A stretch of DNA of 64,000 bases from assembly GCA_964559835.1 (NCBI GenBank), contig CAZLJE010000024.1:1-64000 (forward strand), given 5' to 3'. This DNA comes from DAISJI01 sp964559835 (GTDB taxonomy: Bacteria; Acidobacteriota; Terriglobia; Terriglobales; Acidobacteriaceae). Shown here one piece after another: positions 8,707 to 17,920 of this stretch. A model generated the notes under the pieces. That model was not told the DNA's origin. It saw only the letters and a list, made by a program, of their open reading frames with translations, and made no database searches. A program made the translations under genes and the position numbers. Positions within the stretch are counted from its first letter, which is position 1; each line of letters starts with the position of its first letter.

Positions 8707-8839
8707 CAAGGCACATGGCACATGGCGAATGGCTCAGGGCGTAGGGCTCAGGGCTCATGGCGTAGGGCTCAGGGCTCAGGCCGCAGGACTCAGGGCGCAT
8801 GGACAGAGGCCTTGAGCCATGTGCCATGAGCCTTGAGCC
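8707..8839. repeat. Nineteen-unit period-7 intergenic array
   Basis: The 133 bp divide without a single insertion or deletion into nineteen degenerate 7-mers such as CAAGGCA, CATGGCA, TAGGGCT, CAGGGCT, CAGGGCG, CATGGAC, TTGAGCC and ATGAGCC. The last four units (GAGCC type) are complementary to the GGCTC units on the left, so the array can fold back. It lies upstream of the M20 gene. Confidence 0.9.
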
Positions 8840-9076
8840 AGATCCTGGCATTTTTTGCCGCTGCAAAGCCGTTCCTACCCACCACTCCCTTCTTTCCTAT
8901 TCCTGCAACTTTAACACCCACAGGGATTTAGGCCACATCCAACTATGGCACGCGACGTGATAATCACTCCGGTGGAGCGCAACCGCGGCGTGCCTTCCAA
9001 GGCAGCGCTGCCGGGGCAAACCGGCCAACGCCAGCCCCGACCTTAGATCAGGCTCTCGTTTTCGGAGGAATTTCCA

Positions 9077-10147
9077 ATGAAGAATCGTTTCTGGATCGCT
9101 CTGCCGCTGGCGGCCGCCTTGTCCATTCCGGCCCTGGCCCAGCAGAACTCCCCCAGCACCCAGGACCAAACTTCGGCCACCTCGCAATCCTCGACGCAGC
9201 AGTCCAACCAGGCTGCCGCCGACCAGCAGGTCAATCGTGAGCCGCTGAAGCTTGAAACCCACGAGGGTTTCTGGGGCAAGATCAACCCCTTCGCTCGCAA
9301 GAAGTACGTGCAGCGCCAGCTCGGTCCGGTCACCAACCGCGTCAACGAACTCGACGAACTGACCGCGAAAAATTCCAAGGACCTCAAGGACGTCGATAGC
9401 CGCGCCCAGGAAGGCATCCGCCAGTCGATGGCGAAGGCCAACGAAGCCGACCAGCACGCCGTCCAAGCTGGCCAGACCGCCCAGCAGGCGCAGCAGTTGG
9501 CGCAGACCACCGGGCAGCGTCTGGAGACCGTCTCCAACGTCGTCACCAATATCGATCAGTACAAGCCCGTCACCAACGCCGAGATCCGCTTCCGTCCGGG
9601 CCAGACCGTCCTGAGCAAGAAAGCGAAAGACGCTCTCGACCAGATGGCCGGCAACCTGAAAGACCAGCGTGGCTACATCGTTGAGATCCAGGGCTTCAGC
9701 TCCGGCCGCGGCGCCGCCGCGATCGAGCAGTCGCAGCGCATGGCGGAAGCCGTTCGCCGCTACCTGGTCATCAACAGCGACGTTCCTGTGTACCGCGTGC
9801 ATGTCCTCGGCATGGGCAATGCCCCTATCAAGGCCGAAGACGGTTCGACGCAGCGCGTTCGTGGCGCCCGCGTGGAAGTCAGCCTCCTGAAGAACGACCT
9901 CGAGCAGTTGACGGCCGGAAACGCCGGCGCAGCCCCGACGTCGAATGCCGCCCCGGCGAATGGTGGAGTCAGCGGTTCCGCCGCCAGCTCGACGTCGCAG
10001 CAGCCCCAGGCACAGCAGAACAACATGCAGTCGCAGCCCGCGGTAAGCTCGCCGTCGCAGTCGCAGCAGCCCGCGACCTCGACGCCTCCTCCGGCCTCGA
10101 CCGAGAAGCCTTCGGCTGCGCCGACGGTTCCTCCCCCGGCCCTGTAA
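9077..10147 (+). CDS. OmpA-family envelope protein with coiled-coil
   Basis: OmpA-like domains bind peptidoglycan and tether it to the outer membrane. The 356-residue product has a signal peptide (MKNRFWIALPLAAALSIPAL) and a Gln/Ser-rich stretch to about 55. A helical, Gln/Ala-rich coiled coil covers about 80-155. The OmpA domain is at about 170-275 (NAEIRFRPGQTVLSKKAKDA, then QSQRMAEAVRRYL and GARVEVSLL), followed by a Pro/Ser/Ala/Gln-rich tail of some 75 residues. There is no beta-barrel. A strong GGAGG ribosome site precedes the ATG, and a terminator follows. Confidence 0.88.
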   Translation: MKNRFWIALPLAAALSIPALAQQNSPSTQDQTSATSQSSTQQSNQAAADQQVNREPLKLETHEGFWGKINPFARKKYVQRQLGPVTNRVNELDELTAKNSKDLKDVDSRAQEGIRQSMAKANEADQHAVQAGQTAQQAQQLAQTTGQRLETVSNVVTNIDQYKPVTNAEIRFRPGQTVLSKKAKDALDQMAGNLKDQRGYIVEIQGFSSGRGAAAIEQSQRMAEAVRRYLVINSDVPVYRVHVLGMGNAPIKAEDGSTQRVRGARVEVSLLKNDLEQLTAGNAGAAPTSNAAPANGGVSGSAASSTSQQPQAQQNNMQSQPAVSSPSQSQQPATSTPPPASTEKPSAAPTVPPPAL

Positions 10148-10171
10148 TTTCTCCTTCAACCACGGACAACC

Positions 10172-10203
10172 AAGACCTCCCGCGAACGCGGGAGGTCTTT
10201 TTC
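10172..10203 (+). terminator. Rho-independent terminator of the OmpA-like gene
   Basis: A 12-bp stem, AAGACCTCCCGC (10172-10183) with GCGGGAGGTCTT (10188-10199), has a GAAC loop and a following T run. Confidence 0.94.
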
Positions 10204-10344
10204 GTAGCGCTGGCGTCTCGCCCGGTCGCTCAGTACTGAAGTACGGTCGGCAATTCCCATCAGCCCGTGATTTGCATCACAGCGCCCGCGGTACGCTCCC
10301 TCATACCATCCACACTGGAAATCGGGCCCATCTCTGGCGTCCAC

Positions 10345-12786
10345 ATGCGAACGCTGCTTCTCGATCTCCGCTATGCCCTCCGTTTCCTGGTGAAGAACCG
10401 CTGGTACACGCTGCTCTGCGTCTTGACGCTGGCGCTCGGCATCGCCGCCAACAGCACGATCTTCAGTTGGATCAACGCCACCCTGCTGAATCCCATCCCC
10501 GGTGCGCAGCGCACCGGCGAGATCGTTTCGTTGACGCGCGGAGATCTCAGCGACAGCCCCACCCCGCCATACTCCGCCCCCGACTTCGTTGATCTGCGCG
10601 CGCAGACCACCAGCTTTGCCGGCCTGCTCGGCTTTCACCACGAACCGATGGGCATCACCGGCAACGGAAGGCCGGTGCGGGTCTGGGGTACGTTCGTCAC
10701 CGCGAATTTCTTCGACATTCTCGGCGTTCGGCTCTCCCTCGGTCGCGGATTCAACCCGCAGGAGGAATCCGCTGTCGGTTCGGGCGCGGTGACGGTCCTC
10801 AGCTACGCTCTATGGCAATCGCAGTTTGCCAGCGATCCCGGCGTCGTCGGTCGCACCATCCACATCAACCGCCATCCCTTGACCGTCATCGGAGTCACGC
10901 CGCGCGAGTTCCAGGGCGCGATGCCCGCCGTGCGCTCTGACCTGTGGGTGCCGGTCACGATGGATCCGGTGCTCACCGGCGGCGGTCGCATCCGCGATCG
11001 TGGCACGTCGTGGTTGAACGTCCTGGGACGCCTCAAGCCCGGTGTCGACCGCGCCACCGCCCAACAGGAAACGAATGCGATCGTGCAGCGCCTGGCGCAG
11101 CAGTTCCCCGATGATCATCGCGGTCCCAACCAAGTGGTTCTCGATCCGATGTGGCGCTCGCCTTTCGGTGGCAACGTCTACTTCGCCGCGTTTCTGCCGC
11201 TGCTATTGGCGATGTCGGCGCTGGTGCTGTTGCTGGCGTGTGCCAACGTCGCGAATCTGATGCTGGTGCGAGCCATCGGGCGCCGCAAGGAGATGGCGAT
11301 CCGGCTGTGCATCGGCAGCTCCCGCGCGCGCATGCTGCGACAGGCCATCCTCGAGAGCCTCCTCGTCGCGTTCGCGGCGGCCCTCCTCGCCGTGGCTCTC
11401 ACGTTTTGGAGCGGAGGTTTGCTCGGCCGATTCATACCGTCTTCGCGTGATGTTGCTATCGGACTGCAGGTCGGCGTGGACGGTACGGTTGTCGCGGCGA
11501 CGTTTCTGATATCAGCGCTGGCGAGCGTCTGCGCCGGCGTTGTTCCCGCATTCCGCATATCGCGCGTCGATCCGGTGCAGGCGATCAAGGAGGAGGCGGG
11601 CACGCTGGCGGGAGGAGCGCTGCATTCGCGCCTGTCTTCCTCGCTCGTGGTCGCGCAGATATCATTGTCATTACTGCTGCTCGTCTGTGCCGGCCTTTTC
11701 GCGCGCAGCGTCCGCAATGCCCAGCGCGCGGACCCCGGCTTCGACCCGCACAACGTGCTGATGGCCGCGTACGACCTGAAACCCAACGGATATTCCGAGG
11801 CGTCCGGCATGGCCTTTGATAAGGCTTTGCTGGCCAAGGTCAGGAGCCTGCCGGGAGTCGAAGCGGCGACTTTGACCAATTGGCTGCCTCTCGGCTTCTC
11901 GCGCCGCACAACCAACGTGAACGTCGATGGCTACGTCCCGCAGCAGCGTGAGTCCATGGAGATCCGGATCGCGAACGTGGGCCCGGACTACCTGCACACC
12001 TTACGCAATCCGGTGATCGCAGGGCGCGACATTACGGAACAGGATGTCCAGCGCTCGCAGCCGGTCGCGGTCGTCAATCGGGCCTTTGTCGACCGCTTCT
12101 GGAAGGGTGCCGACCCCATCGGAAAACGGATCGAGGTGTGGAGCACCTGGCGGACCGTCGTCGGCGTGGCGGAAACGGCGCGTTACCGCCGCCTCGACGA
12201 GCCGCCTGAACCCTTTATCTACGTTCCTCTTCTGCAGGACTTCGACAACGATACGGTCCTTCTGGTTCGCGCCGCCGGCGACGTGAGTTCGATTACCCCT
12301 GCCGTCGAGCAGGCCATCCACGAACTCGACGCCGACTTGCCGGTCTTCGACGTCTTTACCCTGCGCGAGCAGGTTCGCACCAGCAGCACCTTCCAGCGTA
12401 TCGGCGGCGCGTTTGCCGGCGCCTTCGGATTGCTGTCGCTGGCACTTGCGGGCGTGGGCCTGTATGCGGTTGTGGCCTACACCACGCGGCAGCGCACGCA
12501 CGAGATCGGCATACGCATGGCGCTGGGAGCGCCTCCGCGGCGCATCTTCCGCCAGGTGTTGCGGCAGGCCTTGCTCATGACGGCCGTGGGACTGCTGATC
12601 GGCGGCGCAATGGCAGCGGCCCTAACGCCCTTCCTGCGTGCGCAGTTGCTCGGCGTTGGTCCAGGAGACCCGCTGACCTACTTCGCCGTCGCGTTGCTGC
12701 TCTGCGCGATCTCTGTGATCGCATCGCTGCTTCCAGCCATTCGCGCGGCGCGCGTCCAGCCCCTGGTCGCCCTCCGCCACGAGTAA
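10345..12786 (+). CDS. ADOP-type orphan MacB/FtsX permease
   Basis: Acidobacteria carry many large duplicated permeases of the MacB/FtsX fold without a linked ATPase (the ADOP family). From ATG 10345 (MRTLLLDLRYALRFLVKNRW) the protein has 813 residues. It consists of TM1 (TLLCVLTLALGIAANSTIFS), a MacB periplasmic domain, a first FtsX block of three segments (near 11180-11560), a second periplasmic domain and a second FtsX block (near 12410-12770) with the signature GIRMALGAPPRRIFRQVL. The upstream in-frame start at 10267 adds 26 residues that do not fit the family. No ATPase or membrane-fusion partner lies next to it. Its transport or signalling role is unknown. Confidence 0.92.
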   Translation: MRTLLLDLRYALRFLVKNRWYTLLCVLTLALGIAANSTIFSWINATLLNPIPGAQRTGEIVSLTRGDLSDSPTPPYSAPDFVDLRAQTTSFAGLLGFHHEPMGITGNGRPVRVWGTFVTANFFDILGVRLSLGRGFNPQEESAVGSGAVTVLSYALWQSQFASDPGVVGRTIHINRHPLTVIGVTPREFQGAMPAVRSDLWVPVTMDPVLTGGGRIRDRGTSWLNVLGRLKPGVDRATAQQETNAIVQRLAQQFPDDHRGPNQVVLDPMWRSPFGGNVYFAAFLPLLLAMSALVLLLACANVANLMLVRAIGRRKEMAIRLCIGSSRARMLRQAILESLLVAFAAALLAVALTFWSGGLLGRFIPSSRDVAIGLQVGVDGTVVAATFLISALASVCAGVVPAFRISRVDPVQAIKEEAGTLAGGALHSRLSSSLVVAQISLSLLLLVCAGLFARSVRNAQRADPGFDPHNVLMAAYDLKPNGYSEASGMAFDKALLAKVRSLPGVEAATLTNWLPLGFSRRTTNVNVDGYVPQQRESMEIRIANVGPDYLHTLRNPVIAGRDITEQDVQRSQPVAVVNRAFVDRFWKGADPIGKRIEVWSTWRTVVGVAETARYRRLDEPPEPFIYVPLLQDFDNDTVLLVRAAGDVSSITPAVEQAIHELDADLPVFDVFTLREQVRTSSTFQRIGGAFAGAFGLLSLALAGVGLYAVVAYTTRQRTHEIGIRMALGAPPRRIFRQVLRQALLMTAVGLLIGGAMAAALTPFLRAQLLGVGPGDPLTYFAVALLLCAISVIASLLPAIRAARVQPLVALRHE

Positions 12787-12834
12787 CGCAGGCGTCTCGC
12801 CTGCCACTCGGGACATCGGCGTCCCGCCGGTCAC
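12784..12834. repeat. Two REP-like palindromes after the ADOP stop codon
   Basis: The first element begins with the TAA stop and contains CGCAGGCGTCTCGCCTGCC, a perfect 7-bp stem with a 3-nt loop. The same 24 nt follow the APC permease stop at 15629-15652 on the other strand. The second (12813-12834) duplicates the element at 2233-2254. Confidence 0.85.
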
Positions 12835-12872
12835 GCCAACCTTGGCTTTAGCCGCTGAAGGGCTGATGGCGC

Positions 12873-13450
12873 CTACCGCGACCATGGCGATCCCCAGTTG
12901 TTCACAAACGAGTGAGCGACACCAATGATGGCTACCGCAACAAGCGCCAGGATGAGACCGAAGTGAATGAACCAATACTCCGCCAGCCTCAGCAATGGAA
13001 CTGGCGGTTGCGGCAGTTCTCGCCTTGTCTCTCGTGACCTCGCGCGCAACTCAGAAAGCTTTACTCCGAATTGCTCTAGGGCTCGTCTGGCTGGGTTCTC
13101 GAACCGCAACATCGCTCGCAGCAGGTGATCGGAATCAATCCAGTAGTCCGCCCTGCGATCTGCCTCGACCGTAGCGTATGCGAGGATTTTTTTCGAATCA
13201 ACGTCCAGCGAGAGGTACGTTTGACTGTCGTATGGGATGGCTGAGCTTGGTCTGAGCGGAATACCAACACGACATCGTAGATCAATGGCGCGGGATTTCA
13301 GATTGGCGATGTGATCGGCCCGGGTTCCCTCTTCCAAGTCAGCCCAACCAGCAAATCTGCAGCGGTTATGACGTCGCTTCGCCGATGAACTGCTTCAAAT
13401 CGGGCAAAGTAGATCGTTCGCTTCGCTTCATCCGTGTAGCGTTTGAACAC
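12873..13450 (-). pseudogene. Clp N-terminal-domain membrane protein, frameshifted
   Basis: Two Clp-N repeats are readable on the minus strand. From GTG 13450 the frame reads VFKRYTDEAKRTIYFARFEA and then DLLVGLTW, the first repeat. At about 13334 the homologous reading jumps to the next frame (EEGTRADHIANLKSRAIDLR), continuing to the second repeat (YWIDSDHLLRAMLRFENPAR) and one C-terminal membrane segment (FGLILALVAVAIIGVAHSFV). Restoring one G in the TGG-AAG stretch on the minus strand would fuse the halves into about 192 residues. The second half alone has only a TTG start. It may be a decayed gene or a sequencing error. No Clp ATPase lies nearby. Confidence 0.78.
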
Positions 13451-14110
13451 CCATGTTGGTTTAGCCGTGCCACGACTTTCCGCGATCCGTCAGCGGCATA
13501 GCCGGCGGCACATTTTAGCCCACGGCGTAAGCCGTGGATCAGCGGTCGCTTTCATTTTCCGAGCCCCTTCAGGGGCGACAAGAAATTCTTATTCAGAGAG
13601 CATGACGTCGGTACATCTGTGGATGCCGTTCTTGTTTCGTTTCAATTCGGGAATGCCACGCCATTTTATTCTTGGTCCAACGACGTTTTCTCTTGCACCG
13701 CTTACCCCACCTGTTAGCATTTTGTGTGAGGACGCCGTTGTGGTGTCCTCGATGCCCCTAGTGGCCGCCCACCTGCGCTTCTGCGCTCGGTGGGTTTCGT
13801 TCTTTGAGAACAAATCGACCTCTCGGTCTCCAAGTCGAGATGTTTACGCTTCAGTAATTTTCGGACGCGAAAACGCTTTCGTTGGAACTGCTCTTGGGAT
13901 TTCTTCGTTTTTCGCGGCTTTTCTGTGGGACTCTGGGATAACGGGGGAGGGGGGGCCGTCCCAAGTATCCTTGGGTTACCCTGGGTTACCCATTAGGTAG
14001 GAAACGGAAGCCAACTCCCTATCCAACAGCGACTTAGATTAACTGTGCTGGGCAGAGAGGGGGAGGGGGGTGGGGTTACCCAAGATGTTACCCAAAGGTA
14101 AACATCGGAC
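13451..14110. other. Repeat-rich intergenic region
   Basis: This 660-bp gap holds palindromic elements at about 13517-13537 (CCCACGGCGTAAGCCGTGG) and 13562-13578 (AGCCCCTTCAGGGGC). It also has G runs at 13943-13956 and 14056-14075, and GGGTTACCC at 13973, 13983 and 14073. Open frames on plus (13443-14000) and minus (13589-13813) show no recognisable domain and cross the palindromes, so I do not call genes. It may contain remnants of a mobile or REP-associated element. Confidence 0.5.
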
Positions 14111-15544
14111 TCATACTCTCGCGAGCCCCTGCTCGATTCTCTTCAGGCAAACTTCTTTCCCCAGCACTTCCATGGTCTCGAACAGTGGAGGCGCGTTCTT
14201 CCGGCCGCAGACGGCTACGCGGATGGGTTGGAACATCTGGCCTGCTTTCAAGCCTAACTCATGGGCGGCGGCGCGCAACGCCTGGTCCAGCGGATCGTGC
14301 TTGAACTCCACTCCGGGCAGGACTTCGCGTGCTTTCTCCAGCGCCCGCTTCGCCATCGCGAGGTCGCCCTTCTGTGGGATGAGTTCTTCGACGGGATAGG
14401 GCGGGAGTTCGTCGAGGAAGAAGAAGTCGGCGACGGTGAGCACGTCGCGCAGCAGCTTGATGCGCTCGCGGATGAGCGGCGTGATCTTCAGCATCTTTTC
14501 TTCCGAACACTCCCAACCGTGCTCGCGGACGATGGGCAGCAGGCGCGCGCTCAACTCCGGTACTGGCAGGGCGCGGATGTGCTCGGCGTTCAGCCACACG
14601 ACCTTGTCGTCGAACGGGTTCTCTTCCGTGAAGTTGATGACGGCGTTGGCGCGGTTCACGCCTTCGAGCGAGAACGAGTTCTTCAACTCGTCGAGCGTCA
14701 TGAACTGGCGATCATCTTTGGGAGACCAGCCGAGCAGGCAGAGGAAGTTGATGAACGCCTCGGGCAGGAAGCCGGCGTCGCGATACGTCGTGACGCTGAC
14801 GACTGGGCCGTGCTTGCGCTTGGAGAGCTTGGTCCCGTCGGGCGCGACCAGCAGCGGCAAATGGGCGAACTGCGGCGGCTGCGCGCCGGCGCCTTCGAAG
14901 ATGAGGATGTGCTTGAAGGTGTTGGAGACGTGGTCCTGGCCGCGGATGATATGCGAGATGCGCAGGTCGATGTCGTCGGCGCAGGATGCCAGGTGATAGG
15001 TCGGCATGCCGTCGGAGCGGAGGAGCGCGAAGTCCTCGATGTCGTTCGTGGACTTGGTCTGCTCGCCGTACACCGCGTCTTTGAGGACGATCTGGCGTTC
15101 GACGTCGCGCGGAACCTTGTAACGCAGCGCGAAGGGCTCACCGGCGGCAGCGCGGCGGTCGCTTTCTTCGCGCGAGAGGTTGCGCATTTCGTTGTTGAAA
15201 TAGACAGCAGCGCCCTGCGGCTTCGTGTCCTCGGCGTCTTCCCGCTTCTGCGAGAAGTCGCGATAGGCAAGACCCCGGTCGAAGATGGCGCCGGCTATCC
15301 GGCGGTGTAGATCGAGGCGCTCAGACTGGCGGTAGTACTCGTCCCAGCCGAGGCCAAGCCACTTGAGGCCTTCGAAGATGGAGTTGACGGAGGCGTCGGT
15401 GTTGCGCTCGAGGTCGGTGTCGTCGAGGCGCAGGATCATGGTGCCGTTGTTACGGCGGGCGAAGAGCCAGTTGAAGATGAAGGTGCGCGCGCTGCCCACG
15501 TGCAGAAAGCCGGTGGGCGACGGCGCGAATCGGACTCGTAGCAT
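14111..15544 (-). CDS. gltX: Glutamyl-tRNA synthetase
   Basis: GltX charges tRNA-Glu (or, as a non-discriminating enzyme, also tRNA-Gln) with glutamate. The 477-residue class I synthetase has the HIGH-type motif in RFAPSPTGFLHVGSARTFIF near residue 5. The KMSKS-type loop is TKLSKRKHGPVVSV near residue 240, and the helical anticodon-binding domain occupies the C-terminal third. No GlnRS or GatCAB gene is in the window, so the charging specificity cannot be told. It is a single gene; its upstream flank carries the heptad array at 15561-15602. Confidence 0.97.
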   Translation of the reverse strand: MLRVRFAPSPTGFLHVGSARTFIFNWLFARRNNGTMILRLDDTDLERNTDASVNSIFEGLKWLGLGWDEYYRQSERLDLHRRIAGAIFDRGLAYRDFSQKREDAEDTKPQGAAVYFNNEMRNLSREESDRRAAAGEPFALRYKVPRDVERQIVLKDAVYGEQTKSTNDIEDFALLRSDGMPTYHLASCADDIDLRISHIIRGQDHVSNTFKHILIFEGAGAQPPQFAHLPLLVAPDGTKLSKRKHGPVVSVTTYRDAGFLPEAFINFLCLLGWSPKDDRQFMTLDELKNSFSLEGVNRANAVINFTEENPFDDKVVWLNAEHIRALPVPELSARLLPIVREHGWECSEEKMLKITPLIRERIKLLRDVLTVADFFFLDELPPYPVEELIPQKGDLAMAKRALEKAREVLPGVEFKHDPLDQALRAAAHELGLKAGQMFQPIRVAVCGRKNAPPLFETMEVLGKEVCLKRIEQGLARV

Positions 15545-15560
15545 AAGTCCTGAGTATAAG

Positions 15561-15602
15561 TGATGGTGGTCAGTGATCAGTGATCAGTGATCAGTGGTCA
15601 GC
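15561..15602. repeat. Period-7 array (GATCAGT type)
   Basis: Six units, TGATGGT, GGTCAGT, three identical GATCAGT and GGTCAGC, run in perfect 7-bp phase between gltX and the APC permease. Confidence 0.9.
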
Positions 15603-15628
15603 AAGTGCGGATGACAGCACGCGTCCGA

Positions 15629-15652
15629 GTGGCAGGCGAGACGCCTGCGTTA
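15629..15652. repeat. REP-like palindrome at the APC permease stop codon
   Basis: On the minus strand this is the same 24 nt as 12784-12807, beginning with the TAA stop codon in both places. The stem-loop core is GCAGGCG-TCT-CGCCTGC. Confidence 0.88.
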
Positions 15653-17920
15653 CGCGTTCCTTTTCCGCAACTCGTCCTTCAGCAGCGCCAGCAGTTCCTT
15701 GCGGCGAGGGCCACGCAGGTCCTGACGCAACTCCTGGACCGCCAGGCTCACGACGTCGTAGTGGTGCAGGTTGCGGAAGTCAGGATCCTCGGTGATCTCC
15801 CGCCAAAGATCGTGGATGAGGCGAGTGTCTTCCGGGCGGAGATGCGGCGTGTGCGGCCCGAGCACGTAAGTGCGCGCGCTGCCATCGGGGGCAACGACCT
15901 GCAACTCCAATTGGGGACGCGGTTCGGGCAGGCGCTCCCAGGCATCTCCGGTGAGCTTGCCTTGTTCGTCGGCCGTCAGTTTGTTCGATAGACCGGAAAC
16001 GATCTTGCTCGAATTCAGTTGCTGTGCCGTGGCGACGATGGCATCGAACACGTCGGCTGCAGGGACTACCAGCAAGGAGACCGGTTTCCCGACCTTCTCG
16101 GCGACAGCGACGACGCGTGTGAACAACTCCTGTTCGTAGTCGTCGAAGACCTCGCGCGCTTCCAGGACGCGGCTTCCGCTGAACGTATGCTCGCGGGTGT
16201 AGAGTCGCGCGGTCATGACCACAACGTCCTGCTTCGGCGTGTCGGTGTGTTCCAGCGTGTCGCGGAGATAATGAAGCGCGCGCGGATCGCGCACCGCGAC
16301 CAGCACATTTCCGGGTCGAACGGCGAGCGCCGTCTGGTCCAGGTGTTCGCGCTCGTCGACACGGAATTGCTCGACGTTTTCGTGCTGAGCGCCGCGGGCT
16401 TTGCGCGTGTAGTGCTCGGAGATGGCGAAGACGGCGAAGAAAACAACGCTGAAGCTGATCCCGGCCACGGTCGCATCGGGCTTGGTGAACAGGTTCACCA
16501 CAGCCGTCCCGAACAGGACCAGCGAGATGATGCCGAGCCCGAGCGGTATCTCCGTCTTGCCGATGTGGATGTTGCCCGGCACCTTCCACTCGCGGTGCTC
16601 CGGTTCGGTGTAGCGCAGCACCAGCACCGCCAATGACTTCATGGCGAAGCTCCAGATCACACCGAAGGCGTAGAGCGCGGCCAGGACGTAAACGTTGCCG
16701 CGGCTGAAGACGATGGTCGCGATCTGCAATCCGACGATCAGGTTGATGATGCGGTACGTGGTCCCGTACTTGCGCTGCGGACGCTGGAACCACGACGTGA
16801 GCACCCCATCTTCGGCCACGCGGTTCAGCACGCCGTTCGCGCCGACGATCGCGGTGTTCACGGCGCCCGCCAATATGAGCGCGCCCACCAGCACGACGAA
16901 GCCGTGGAAGGCGATCTTCATCGTCTCGGGTCCGCTCAGGTACATGGTGATGCCGCCGATCAGGTTGGCGAAGAATTCCTTGCGTACGCCGTCGGGGATG
17001 ATCATGACGGCGAAGAACGAGACCAGCGAGGTGAAGAGCAGGCTGTAAATGAAAATGATCAGCCCGGTGCGTTCCAGGTTCTTCAGCTTGGGGCTCTGGA
17101 TCTCGCGGTTGACCTGGGCCAGGGTCTCTTCGCCGGACATCGCCAGCACGGAATGTCCGAAACCCACGAGCAAGATGATCCAGGTGATGCGGCTGGCGAA
17201 AGTGCCGTAGAGCCAGCCGAGCGACTCCTTGTTCAGGGTCATGTGCGCTGGAAATGGCGACGGAGGCAGGTGTCCCTGGTTGGCGGCAATCACCGGGTCC
17301 ATGCCGTAATGCATGCGCAGGACGGTCACCGTACACCAGACGATGAGGATGACCACCATCACGGTGGTGATCTTCATGATCTGCATCGCCTTCTCGCTGC
17401 TCTCGTGGATGCCCTGGGTGTTCTTCCACCAGAAGTAAAGCGTGACCAGAACGGCGAAAACGGCCGACCAGAAGTTTTCGTGCAGCGTGACCGGATGGCC
17501 CACGTACTTGCTGACGTCTTCGACGAAACCGACGACATACTGGCCGGCGGCGGTCGCGCTGATCGGTCCGGTGAGGACGTAATCGAACAGCAGCGCCGAG
17601 ACCGAGACCTTGGCCAGCGTGCCGCCCATGGCCTCTTTCACCACGCGATAGACGCCGCCACGCACGAACATGGCGCTGGATTCGATATACAGCGCGCGAA
17701 CCGCGTAGCTGAACAGCATCACGGCCAGGATGAACCAGGGCGCGCTCTTGCCGATGACGTTCTCGGTGTCGCCGCCGACGTAATAGGCGGAGGACGCGAG
17801 GTCGGAGAGTACGATGGCCGCCGCGCGCCAGAAGGAGATGAAGCTCAGCATTACCGTCGTGGCGACGAAAACGGGGATCTGGCGCCGTGGGGAGATAACC
17901 GTCTTGTTGCTGGCCGTCAT
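15650..17920 (-). CDS. APC-superfamily amino acid permease with USP-like tail
   Basis: The first 490 or so residues form a 12-segment amino acid/polyamine transporter (SFWRAAAIVLSDLASSAYYV near the N-terminus, later LILAGAVNTAIVGANGVLNR). A cytoplasmic C-terminal region of about 250 residues follows. It contains a universal-stress-protein-like fold (VLVAVRDPRALHYLRDTLEH, then VGKPVSLLVVPAADVFDAIV) and a charged tail. At 756 residues it is much longer than a simple APC permease. The tail probably senses nucleotide or stress state, by analogy with other APC-USP fusions. The substrate is unknown. Confidence 0.85.
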   Translation of the reverse strand: MTASNKTVISPRRQIPVFVATTVMLSFISFWRAAAIVLSDLASSAYYVGGDTENVIGKSAPWFILAVMLFSYAVRALYIESSAMFVRGGVYRVVKEAMGGTLAKVSVSALLFDYVLTGPISATAAGQYVVGFVEDVSKYVGHPVTLHENFWSAVFAVLVTLYFWWKNTQGIHESSEKAMQIMKITTVMVVILIVWCTVTVLRMHYGMDPVIAANQGHLPPSPFPAHMTLNKESLGWLYGTFASRITWIILLVGFGHSVLAMSGEETLAQVNREIQSPKLKNLERTGLIIFIYSLLFTSLVSFFAVMIIPDGVRKEFFANLIGGITMYLSGPETMKIAFHGFVVLVGALILAGAVNTAIVGANGVLNRVAEDGVLTSWFQRPQRKYGTTYRIINLIVGLQIATIVFSRGNVYVLAALYAFGVIWSFAMKSLAVLVLRYTEPEHREWKVPGNIHIGKTEIPLGLGIISLVLFGTAVVNLFTKPDATVAGISFSVVFFAVFAISEHYTRKARGAQHENVEQFRVDEREHLDQTALAVRPGNVLVAVRDPRALHYLRDTLEHTDTPKQDVVVMTARLYTREHTFSGSRVLEAREVFDDYEQELFTRVVAVAEKVGKPVSLLVVPAADVFDAIVATAQQLNSSKIVSGLSNKLTADEQGKLTGDAWERLPEPRPQLELQVVAPDGSARTYVLGPHTPHLRPEDTRLIHDLWREITEDPDFRNLHHYDVVSLAVQELRQDLRGPRRKELLALLKDELRKRNA

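Noticed and set aside
8707..8839. CRISPR array
   Set aside because: Units are contiguous 7-mers without spacers, and no cas gene is present. The same holds for the other arrays.
13443..14000. Plus-strand frame of 185 residues and minus-strand frame at 13589-13813
   Set aside because: Both run through palindromic repeats, lack a ribosome site and show no family features. I could not tie them to a known transposase.
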